A stretch of 34,393 nt of DNA, from the NCBI GenBank assembly GCA_903929815.1, contig CAIYWD010000142.1, positions 1-34,393 of the forward strand, written 5' to 3'. This stretch comes from an uncultured beta proteobacterium. GTDB taxonomy: Bacteria > Pseudomonadota > Gammaproteobacteria > Burkholderiales > Burkholderiaceae_C. The translations under genes and the position numbers were made by a program. Of this stretch, positions 26,033 to 34,393 are shown in pieces. Below the pieces are notes generated by a model. The model had not been told where the DNA came from, did no database searches, and saw only the letters and a list, made by a program, of their open reading frames with translations. Position 1 is the first letter of the stretch; each line of letters begins with the position of its first letter.

Positions 26033-26536
26033 ATGGTTGAAGACTGTTATTCTGACGAAGAACCCTCACTGGATTTCAATCCTTTGACAGCACAAGAAGC
26101 CCAAGCCTTGCGTACCACACTTCACGTTCTATCACCTTGGTGGGTGATTGCCGCGCAGGTGTTGGTCTCTGCGCTGGCCACGGGTGTGACCGCTGTGTTT
26201 TGGGATGGTCCTACTTCCAGGTCAGTCGCTTGTGGTGGATTGGCAGTGGTGCTTCCGTCGCTTTTGTTTGCTCGCGGCATCATGGGGAGGGTTGGCGCTT
26301 ACCCTGCGGTTTTTCGATTTTTTATTTGGGAATCGGTCAAAATTTTCGCCACGGTGGCTATTTTGTATTCAGCGCACCGTTGGGTGGATCATTTAAGTTG
26401 GCCAGCCATGCTGGTGGGTTTGGTTGTAACAATGAAGGTGTACTGGTTGGCTTTGGTGTTTCATCATCCCATCTGTGCAAAAATAATCGCCTACGGGCAT
26501 CCAACATCTTTGAAAACATCTTTGAAAGTAACGTAA
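26033..26536 (+). CDS. atpI: ATP synthase protein I
   Basis: A small membrane protein encoded first in many atp operons; in other bacteria it is proposed to help assemble the c-ring. The 167-aa product has a charged N-terminus (DEEPSLDFNPLTAQEAQAL) and four hydrophobic segments at roughly 38-58, 66-84, 98-116 and 124-145 (WWVIAAQVLVSALATGVTAV, FFIWESVKIFATVAILYSA, AMLVGLVVTMKVYWLALVF). The family is poorly conserved, so identity relies on topology, the FxxxxxxKxxxT-like third segment and the position 3 nt before atpB. Confidence 0.85.
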   Translation: MVEDCYSDEEPSLDFNPLTAQEAQALRTTLHVLSPWWVIAAQVLVSALATGVTAVFWDGPTSRSVACGGLAVVLPSLLFARGIMGRVGAYPAVFRFFIWESVKIFATVAILYSAHRWVDHLSWPAMLVGLVVTMKVYWLALVFHHPICAKIIAYGHPTSLKTSLKVT

Positions 26537-26539
26537 CGG

Positions 26540-27418
26540 ATGGTTACTCAAGACAACGCTGCACAACAAGGTCTCTCAGCAGGTCAGTACATTACTCACC
26601 ACCTCACGCATTTGCAAACCCACAAGCCATTGAGTGTGATCGACATGTCGGTGCTCAATCTGGATTCCATTTTTTGGTCGGTGCTACTGGGTTGCCTGGG
26701 CTTGTGGGTGATGTGGCGCGTGGCCCAAAGCGTGACATCCGGCGTGCCGGGGCGCTTGCAGGCGGCGGTTGAAATTTTGTTTGAAATGGTCGATACCCAA
26801 GCCAAAGGCATTGTGCATAACGCCCATTCACGCAAGTTTGTTAGCCCCTTGGCGCTTACCGTGTTTGTTTGGGTGTTTTTGCTCAATTCAATGGATTTTT
26901 TGCCGGTTGACTTGTTCAACACCGTGTTGACCGTGACGGGTCTCAATCACTACATCCATGCCCTGCGTGTGGTGCCGACCGCTGATTTATCCACCACGCT
27001 GGCCATGTCCTCTTCTGTCTTGCTGGTGTGCTTTTACTACAACGTCAAAATCAAAGGCGCTCTTGGGTGGGCGCATGAGCTGGTCACTGCCCCGTTTGGC
27101 ACCAGCAAAAATCCTTTCCTTGCCCTGATTTTGGGCGTTCTGAATTTTGGTATGCAAATGATTGAATTCACCGCCAAAACCGTGTCGCAGGGCATGCGGC
27201 TCTTTGGCAACATGTATGCCGGCGAGCTGGTCTTTATGTTGATTGCGCTGATGGGTGCTGTGGGCTTTGGGTCAGTAACAGGCGTAGCCTTGTGGCTAGG
27301 TCATGTGTTGGTGGGAACGGGCTGGGCTATTTTTCACATTTTGATTGTGTCACTCCAAGCCTTTATTTTTATGATGCTGACTTTGGTGTATGTGGGACAA
27401 GCCCATGAGCATCATTGA
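26540..27418 (+). CDS. atpB: ATP synthase Fo subunit a
   Basis: Subunit a forms the two proton half-channels against the c-ring in the inner membrane. The 292-aa product has five or six transmembrane helices and the conserved NSMDFLPVDLF, the essential arginine in SQGMRLFGNMYAGELVFML, and the C-terminal HILIVSLQAFIFMMLTLVYV helix with its conserved Gln. The N-terminal 20 residues (Gln/Asn-rich) are the variable periplasmic end. It follows atpI by 3 nt. Confidence 0.97.
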   Translation: MVTQDNAAQQGLSAGQYITHHLTHLQTHKPLSVIDMSVLNLDSIFWSVLLGCLGLWVMWRVAQSVTSGVPGRLQAAVEILFEMVDTQAKGIVHNAHSRKFVSPLALTVFVWVFLLNSMDFLPVDLFNTVLTVTGLNHYIHALRVVPTADLSTTLAMSSSVLLVCFYYNVKIKGALGWAHELVTAPFGTSKNPFLALILGVLNFGMQMIEFTAKTVSQGMRLFGNMYAGELVFMLIALMGAVGFGSVTGVALWLGHVLVGTGWAIFHILIVSLQAFIFMMLTLVYVGQAHEHH

Positions 27419-27457
27419 TGATTTCTTTTTTTAACTTTAATTTGTAGGAGCTTTTGA

Positions 27458-27706
<249 letters not shown>

Positions 27707-27748
27707 TTTTGGCCTTTCATTCCTTTAGAGAGTTAGAGAGGTCTTGTT

Positions 27749-28219
27749 GTGAGTATTAACGCAACATTCTTCGCGCAGATGATGGTGTTTTTTTTGCTTG
27801 TGGTTTTTACGATGAAATTCGTCTGGCCGCCCATTGCAAAAGCACTCGACGATCGCGCACAGAAAATCGCCGATGGTCTGGCTGCTGCTGACAAGGCTCG
27901 CTTCGAACTGTCTTCAGTCCACAAGCAAGTTGAAGAAGAATTGTCAAAGTCTCGCAGCTCATCCACAGCCCATCTGGCTGATGCCGAACGTCTCGCCTTA
28001 GTCATTCTTGAAGAAGCCAAGCAAAAAGCCTCTGTTGAGAGCCGCAAAATTGTTGCTGCCGCCAGAATTGAGGCAGACGTGCAAATTGTCCAGGCACGCG
28101 AGTCGCTGCGCGAACACGTTGCAGCACTGGCTGTCAAGGGGGCAGAACAAATTTTGCGTAGGGAAGTCAACGCCAGTGTTCACGCTGATTTGCTTTCACG
28201 CCTAAAGACTGAGCTGTAA
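27749..28219 (+). CDS. atpF: ATP synthase Fo subunit b
   Basis: Subunit b dimerises to form the peripheral stalk linking a and delta. The 156-aa product has one N-terminal membrane helix (FFAQMMVFFLLVVFTMKFVW, followed by PPI and the ALDDRAQKIADGL motif) and then a long charged coiled coil to the end (KGAEQILRREVNASVHADLL). It begins with GTG, supported by GAGAGG about 8 nt upstream. Confidence 0.97.
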   Translation: MSINATFFAQMMVFFLLVVFTMKFVWPPIAKALDDRAQKIADGLAAADKARFELSSVHKQVEEELSKSRSSSTAHLADAERLALVILEEAKQKASVESRKIVAAARIEADVQIVQARESLREHVAALAVKGAEQILRREVNASVHADLLSRLKTEL

Positions 28220-28232
28220 CAAGCCCATTACC

Positions 28233-28763
28233 ATGGCCGAACTTGCCACGATTGCGCGCCCCTACGCCGATGCCCTCTTCAAGGTGTGCGGCTCTGACCA
28301 TCGATCCACCTTGCATTGGCTTGAAGAACTGGCTTGTGTAGCACAGCAGCCCCTGTTGCTGGAATTTTCACAAAGTCCAACGGCAACACTCCAACAGGTG
28401 TATGCGGTGGTGACGAGTGTCATGAAAACACAGCCAGACGACCATGCCCGAAATTTTTTGAGACTCATCATCTCCAACCATCGCCTGACTTGCTTGAATG
28501 AGGTATCAGTGCAGTTTCGCGCCTTGGTCAATGCCAGAAGCGGAGTGTGTGATGCCATCATTTACAGTGCTTTTCCCATGGAGGGGAAAGCCTTGGTCGA
28601 AACCACTGAACTCCTTGAGAAGCGGTTTGCACGCAAGCTCCATGTGTCGGTCCAACTGCAACCCGACTTGATTGGCGGCATACGTGTGGTGGTCGGTGAC
28701 GAGGTTCTTGACACATCGGTCAGGGCGCGACTGGAACAAATGAAAGTGGCACTCAGCGTATAA
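28233..28763 (+). CDS. atpH: ATP synthase F1 subunit delta
   Basis: Delta caps the alpha3beta3 head and joins it to the b dimer. The 176-aa product has the N-terminal helical bundle signature TIARPYADALFKV, NFLRLIISNHRL in the middle, and the C-terminal domain with LQPDLIGGIRVVVGDEVLDTSVRARLEQM, here described by position about 147-172. Length is typical. Confidence 0.97.
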   Translation: MAELATIARPYADALFKVCGSDHRSTLHWLEELACVAQQPLLLEFSQSPTATLQQVYAVVTSVMKTQPDDHARNFLRLIISNHRLTCLNEVSVQFRALVNARSGVCDAIIYSAFPMEGKALVETTELLEKRFARKLHVSVQLQPDLIGGIRVVVGDEVLDTSVRARLEQMKVALSV

Positions 28764-28818
28764 AACGTTATCAGTTTTGAACTGCCAGCCTTATGAACAA
28801 TGAAAGAATGAAAAAGTC

Positions 28819-30372
28819 ATGCAACTCAATCCCGCAGAAATTTCTGAACTGATCAAAAACCGTATTGAGGGTCTGTCGGTCGATACGGCCATTCGTAACC
28901 ATGGCACGGTAGTCACTGTGACCGACGGCATTTGCCGCATTCACGGATTGTCTGATGTGATGCAAGGTGAAATGCTGGAGTTTCCCGTAGATGCCTCGGG
29001 TGCGCCCACTTATGGACTGGCGCTCAACTTGGAGCGCGATTCGGTGGGTGCTGTGATTTTGGGTGAATACGAGCATATCTCTGAAGGCGATATTGTCAAA
29101 TGCACCGGCAAAATTCTTGAAGTTCCTGTAGGTCCAGAATTAAAGGGTCGCGTGGTCAATGCGCTAGGGCATCCCATTGACGGTAAAGGCCCCATCAACG
29201 CCGCCTTGACCGATGTGATTGAAAAAGTAGCCCCAGGCGTGATTGCTCGCCAGTCTGTTAGCCAGCCCATGCACACGGGTCTTAAGTCCATTGACTCCAT
29301 GGTGCCCATTGGGCGGGGACAGCGTGAATTGATCATTGGCGATCGCCAAACCGGCAAAACGGCTGTCGCCATTGATGCCATTTTGAACCAAAAAGGTCAG
29401 AACATGACCTGCGTTTATGTGGCCATTGGTCAAAAGGCCTCCAGTGTCAAGAACGTGGTGCGTTCACTAGAACGTGGCGGCGCCATGGAATACACCATTG
29501 TGGTGGCTGCCACCGCATCAGAGTCAGCAGCCATGCAATATGTCTCGGCTTATTCTGGCTGCACCATGGGCGAATACTTTCGTGACCGAGGTGAAGATGC
29601 CCTGATCATTTATGACGATCTGTCCAAGCAGGCTGTGGCGTACCGTCAGGTGTCTTTGCTGCTTCGCCGCCCACCCGGTCGTGAAGCCTACCCAGGTGAC
29701 GTGTTTTATCTGCACAGCCGACTGCTAGAACGTGCTGCTCGTGTCAATGTCGCTTATGTGGAAAAATTTACGCAGGGTGCTGTCAAAGGCAAAACGGGGT
29801 CATTGACCGCCTTGCCCATCATTGAAACCCAGGCGGGCGACGTGTCTGCATTTGTGCCAACCAACGTCATCTCCATCACTGACGGCCAGATTTTTCTAGA
29901 AACCAGTTTGTTTAACTCAGGGATTCGTCCGGCCATCAACGCCGGCATTTCGGTGTCTCGCGTCGGTGGTGCTGCGCAAACCAAACTCATCAAAAGTCTC
30001 TCAGGTGGCATTCGCACCGACTTGGCGCAGTACCGTGAACTGGCAGCGTTTGCCCAGTTTGCATCGGACCTAGATGATGCCACCCGCAAGCAGCTTGATC
30101 GCGGTGCGCGCAGCACGGAGTTGCTCAAACAGGCCCAATACAGCCCGCTGCCCATTTCATTGATGGCTGCCACGATTTTTGCCCTGAACAAGGGTTATCT
30201 TGACGATATCAACGTGAATAAAGTCCTGGCTTTTGAACATGGCTTGCACAGCTTTTTGAAAGACAAACACGCAGCGTTATTGTCCAAACTGGAAGCAGAC
30301 AAAGCCATGGACAATGAGGCTGAGGCTGCCATGAACACTGCTGTGACCGCCTTCAAAACAACGTTTTCCTAA
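28819..30372 (+). CDS. atpA: ATP synthase F1 subunit alpha
   Basis: The non-catalytic nucleotide-binding subunit of the F1 head. At 517 aa it has the usual length. Visible features are [16 protein letters not shown] at the N-terminus, GEMLEFP, Walker [10 protein letters not shown] (about 170-178), [20 protein letters not shown] (Walker B region), [20 protein letters not shown], and the signature [17 protein letters not shown]. No anomalies. Confidence 0.99.
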   Translation: MQLNPAEISELIKNRIEGLSVDTAIRNHGTVVTVTDGICRIHGLSDVMQGEMLEFPVDASGAPTYGLALNLERDSVGAVILGEYEHISEGDIVKCTGKILEVPVGPELKGRVVNALGHPIDGKGPINAALTDVIEKVAPGVIARQSVSQPMHTGLKSIDSMVPIGRGQRELIIGDRQTGKTAVAIDAILNQKGQNMTCVYVAIGQKASSVKNVVRSLERGGAMEYTIVVAATASESAAMQYVSAYSGCTMGEYFRDRGEDALIIYDDLSKQAVAYRQVSLLLRRPPGREAYPGDVFYLHSRLLERAARVNVAYVEKFTQGAVKGKTGSLTALPIIETQAGDVSAFVPTNVISITDGQIFLETSLFNSGIRPAINAGISVSRVGGAAQTKLIKSLSGGIRTDLAQYRELAAFAQFASDLDDATRKQLDRGARSTELLKQAQYSPLPISLMAATIFALNKGYLDDINVNKVLAFEHGLHSFLKDKHAALLSKLEADKAMDNEAEAAMNTAVTAFKTTFS

Positions 30373-30403
30373 AAAGCCATCTGACGACAACACGGAGACC
30401 ACG

Positions 30404-31300
30404 ATGGCAACAGGCAAGGAAATACGAGCAAAAATCAAGAACTTCGAGAGCACCAAGAAAATCACCAAAGCGATGGAGATGATTTCCGTCTCCAAAATGC
30501 GCAAGGCCCAAGACCGTATGAAGGCAGCTCGACCTTATGCTGAAAAAGTACGCAACATTGCAGCGCACTTGGGCCAAGCCAACCCTGAGTATGTTCACCC
30601 CTTTATGAAAAAAAGCGATGCCAAAGTGGCGGGCATGATTGTGGTGACCACTGACAAGGGTTTGTGTGGTGGGTTGAACACCAACGTATTGCGCGGTGTG
30701 ACCCACAAGTTCCGTGAACTTCAAGCAGAGGGTTTTGGTATTCAGACAGTGGCTATCGGTCATAAAGGTTTTGGTTATCTCAAACGCATCGGGTCCCAAG
30801 TGGTAGCCCATGTCACCCACTTAGGGGACAAACCTCGTTTGGAGCAAATGATTGGCCCGGTCAAGGTTTTGCTCGATGCTTACGCCAGGGGCGAAATCAG
30901 TGCTGTTTATTTGTCTTACACCCGTTTTGTGAACCGAATGAAGCAAGATGTGGTGGTAGAGCAGTTGCTTCCCCTGTCCTCAGCAACACTTCGCGCACAA
31001 AAAAAGGCTTGCGAAGACGAATGCGGTGTTCTGCAGGGTTGGGATTACCTTTATGAACCGGATGCCCAAACCGTGATTGATGACTTGCTGTTGCGTTATG
31101 TCGAGGCCTTGGTCTTTCAGGCGGTGGCTGAAAACATGGCCTCTGAACAGGCGGCGCGCATGGTGGCCATGAAAGCGGCCTCCGACAACGCCGGTCACGT
31201 CATCAGCGAACTCAAACTGGTCTATAACAAAACGCGGCAGGCAGCCATTACCAAAGAGCTGTCAGAAATTGTTTCAGGCGCAGCGGCCATTGCCGTTTGA
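30404..31300 (+). CDS. atpG: ATP synthase F1 subunit gamma
   Basis: The rotating central shaft. The 298-aa product has the N-terminal helix [20 protein letters not shown] followed by [13 protein letters not shown], the central [12 protein letters not shown], and the C-terminal helix [20 protein letters not shown] ending [23 protein letters not shown] sequence precedes the start. Confidence 0.98.
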   Translation: MATGKEIRAKIKNFESTKKITKAMEMISVSKMRKAQDRMKAARPYAEKVRNIAAHLGQANPEYVHPFMKKSDAKVAGMIVVTTDKGLCGGLNTNVLRGVTHKFRELQAEGFGIQTVAIGHKGFGYLKRIGSQVVAHVTHLGDKPRLEQMIGPVKVLLDAYARGEISAVYLSYTRFVNRMKQDVVVEQLLPLSSATLRAQKKACEDECGVLQGWDYLYEPDAQTVIDDLLLRYVEALVFQAVAENMASEQAARMVAMKAASDNAGHVISELKLVYNKTRQAAITKELSEIVSGAAAIAV

Positions 31301-32779
<1,479 letters not shown>

Positions 32780-32791
32780 TCCAGGAACACC

Positions 32792-33208
32792 ATGAACACC
32801 ATCCATGTTGATGTGGTGAGTGCCGAAGAATCCATCTTTTCGGGTGAGGCACGTTTTGTAGCCCTGCCCGGCGAAGCGGGAGAACTTGGCATTTACCCAC
32901 GCCATACCCCTTTGATCACGCGCATCAAGCCAGGCTCTGTACGCATTCACAAAGTTGATGGGACTGAAGAATTCATTTTTGTGGCGGGTGGCATCCTGGA
33001 AGTTCAGCCCAATTGCGTGACCGTCCTCTCAGACACAGCCATTCGTGGCAAAGACCTAGACGAAGAAAAAGCCATGGCTGCCAAAATTGCCGCCGAAGAA
33101 GCGCTTAAAAACGCCAAGTCCAACATGGATTTGGAAAAAGCCAGTTCCGAGCTGGTGGTGATGTTGGCTCAAATTTCTGCCTTGCGCAGATTCCGCCAAA
33201 ACAGATGA
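32792..33208 (+). CDS. atpC: ATP synthase F1 subunit epsilon
   Basis: The regulatory subunit on the central stalk that couples rotation and can inhibit ATP hydrolysis. The 138-aa product has the N-terminal beta-sandwich ([54 protein letters not shown]) and a C-terminal helical hairpin ([20 protein letters not shown] and the tail [12 protein letters not shown]). Last gene of the operon; a large palindrome follows 72 bp downstream. Confidence 0.98.
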   Translation: MNTIHVDVVSAEESIFSGEARFVALPGEAGELGIYPRHTPLITRIKPGSVRIHKVDGTEEFIFVAGGILEVQPNCVTVLSDTAIRGKDLDEEKAMAAKIAAEEALKNAKSNMDLEKASSELVVMLAQISALRRFRQNR

Positions 33209-33280
33209 ACGTTGGCAGTGGCGACATGGCGGAATCGAGAATGGCGCTTCCACAATCTTGCAAAAATCATAGCATTATTC

Positions 33281-33358
33281 CTGGGAGCGCGGGCATCTTG
33301 CCCGCATTGGATTGGCTGTCATGGCTGCCTACAGCGGGCAAAATGCCCGCGCTCCCAG
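33281..33358. repeat. 78-bp inverted repeat downstream of atpC
   Basis: CTGGGAGCGCGGGCA (33281-33295) and TGCCCGCGCTCCCAG (33344-33358) form a perfect 15-bp pair. Each arm extends into its own small hairpin (GCGGGCA-TCT-TGCCCGC and GCGGGCA-AAA-TGCCCGC). It is followed by GGTGTTTTTC, so it may act as the atp operon terminator or mRNA 3' stabiliser. The gap 33209-33556 contains no gene. Confidence 0.75.
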
Positions 33359-33399
33359 GGTGTTTTTCATGATTCGGGGTGGCAAAACTGGCATGGCAG

Positions 33400-33436
33400 T
33401 TAGGATATTGTTAACTTTATCATAACTTTATCCTTA
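33400..33436. repeat. Minimal TAAGGATA-type palindrome
   Basis: TTAGGATATTGTTAAC and, facing it, CATAACTTTATCCTTA resemble the two ends of the 165-bp element brought together without the middle. The match is imperfect. Confidence 0.45.
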
Positions 33437-33451
33437 GTGTCGGTGCAATGC

Positions 33452-33474
33452 CCACATCATTTTGAATCGCACCC
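33452..33474 (+). repeat. 23-nt dispersed motif, copy 3
   Basis: CCACATCATTTTGAATCGCA followed by CCC, about 80 bp upstream of the rpiA start. Same orientation and similar distance to a start codon as the copy at 17939-17962. Confidence 0.7.
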
Positions 33475-33556
33475 TAATCAAATTTTGGCCACGTTCTATT
33501 TCCATGACGGAGATGTCTGCATTTTGGAAAAATTTCAAGCATCACAAGATCAACAC

Positions 33557-34237
33557 ATGTCATTACCTTCGCAAGATCAACTCAAAACCATGGTGGGAAA
33601 GGCAGCATTGCACTACGTCGCGCCGCATGAAGTCATTGGGGTGGGCACTGGCTCTACGGTCAATCAATTCATTGAAGCACTTGCCAGCGTCAAAGACAAG
33701 ATCAAGGGCGCTGTGTCCACTTCAAGTGAAAGCACCGCAAGGTTACAAGCATTGGGCATTGCAGTCATGGATGCCAATGAGGTAAATGAATTGTCAGTCT
33801 ATATCGATGGAGCAGATGAAATTGATCACCAGGGCTTCATGGTCAAAGGTGGCGGCGCAGCATTGACGTACGAAAAAATTGTGGCAGCGCAATCGCGACT
33901 GTTTGTTTGCATTGCTGATGAATCCAAGCTGGTGCAAACGCTGGGCAGGTTTCCCTTGCCCGTAGAGGTGATTCCCATGGCGACGCAGCGCATTATTCGC
34001 CAGTTTCAAGCCATGGGAGGCACATCACAAGTGCGGCTTAACAAGGGTATGCCGCTTATCACGGACAACGGCCAACACATCATTGATGTTGCCGGTTTGC
34101 AGATAACGAACCCGATGGCGTTTGAAACCTGCGTGAGCCAATGGCCAGGGGTGGTGACAGTTGGCGTGTTTGCATGGCAAAAAGCGCAGGTGTGTTTGCT
34201 GGGCACTGCCGAAGGTGTCAAAACACTCCGTTTTTAA
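33557..34237 (+). CDS. rpiA: Ribose-5-phosphate isomerase A
   Basis: Interconverts ribose 5-phosphate and ribulose 5-phosphate in the pentose phosphate pathway. The 226-aa product shows IGVGTGSTVNQFIEAL, TSSESTARLQALGI, the active-site IDGADEID, VKGGGAALTYEKIVAA, and CIADESKLVQTLGRFPLPVEV. The frame is open back to 33437, but the extra residues have no family match and cover repeat DNA, so ATG 33557 is chosen. It is monocistronic as far as the window shows; its stop TAA is the first part of a TAAGGATATGG sequence. Confidence 0.95.
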   Translation: MSLPSQDQLKTMVGKAALHYVAPHEVIGVGTGSTVNQFIEALASVKDKIKGAVSTSSESTARLQALGIAVMDANEVNELSVYIDGADEIDHQGFMVKGGGAALTYEKIVAAQSRLFVCIADESKLVQTLGRFPLPVEVIPMATQRIIRQFQAMGGTSQVRLNKGMPLITDNGQHIIDVAGLQITNPMAFETCVSQWPGVVTVGVFAWQKAQVCLLGTAEGVKTLRF

Positions 34238-34243
34238 GGATAT

Positions 34244-34393
34244 GGCAGCCATTCATCCTGGATTCCTCAGTTGAACGCGCCCGAGTGGGCTGCTGGCGGC
34301 GCGTCTGGGTAGGCGAGACGACGACGCAGGCTACTGCCTGCTAGGAGGAACAACACCCCCAGACGTGTTGCCAGTAGCTCAATCGGGTGCGTA
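34244..34393 (-). repeat. Nested palindromic repeat, right copy (truncated by window end)
   Basis: Reverse-complement match of 35-182, about 90% identical by eye, running to the last base of the window. Arms containing GGCTGCTGGCGGCGCGTCTG and CAGACGTGTTGCCAGTAGC pair with compensating differences, and the centre again holds a CAGGCTACTGCCTG palindrome. Confidence 0.85.

Noticed and set aside
33437-33556. Upstream start for rpiA
   Set aside because: The added residues are encoded by the 23-nt repeat and flanking DNA and have no family match; ATG 33557 fits the usual length.

Overview
The window reads as core chromosome of a betaproteobacterium of the order Burkholderiales, most likely family Comamonadaceae. 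This rests on protein family variants (HslV with an extended N-terminus, DksA with a one-cysteine finger, a BPSS1780-type membrane protein, a 328-aa Mdh, AcnB) and on gene order, plus short dispersed repeats beginning AATCGGCCTCTAG that I recall from Comamonadaceae. No species can be named from the sequence. I see no rRNA, tRNA, CRISPR array, prophage or complete insertion sequence.

Layout. Positions 358-5911 (+) carry lysine and proline biosynthesis with a pilus motor and a ribosomal protein methylase: dapD, pilU-like, dapE, prmB, proA. Positions 5936-7208 (-) hold the wreck of a periplasmic-sensor/GGDEF gene split by a 290-bp insertion. A small alpha/beta hydrolase (7405-7995, -) and a repeat-filled gap follow. 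From 17683 down to 8400 (-) lie a filamentous-haemagglutinin-like adhesin, an RlmI-type rRNA methylase, a DksA-family regulator, a STAS-containing protein of unknown role, and the HslV/HslU protease. From 18038 to 25697 (+) come a small exported protein, thrB, a membrane protein, recO, pdxJ, mdh and acnB. From 26033 to 33208 (+) is the complete F1Fo ATP synthase operon atpIBEFHAGDC, then rpiA (33557-34237).

The genes are mostly ordinary housekeeping: amino acid synthesis, TCA cycle enzymes, ATP synthesis, proteolysis and stringent-type transcription control. What stands out is the density of small palindromic repeats. At least five families recur within 34 kb: (1) a ~150-bp nested palindrome at both window ends in opposite orientation; (2) a ~165-bp MITE-like element with TAAGGATATGGTCAA ends, in two full copies plus several solo ends; (3) a ~50-60-bp Comamonadaceae-type repeat, one copy intergenic and two lying in frame inside proA and rlmI; (4) a ~23-nt motif in three copies, one forming the last codons of acnB; (5) a 22-nt palindromic motif in two gene gaps. 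The in-frame repeats inside conserved enzymes are the most interesting signal. No undescribed multi-gene system is evident; the least understood genes are the STAS protein, the adhesin without a visible transporter partner, and the decayed sensor.
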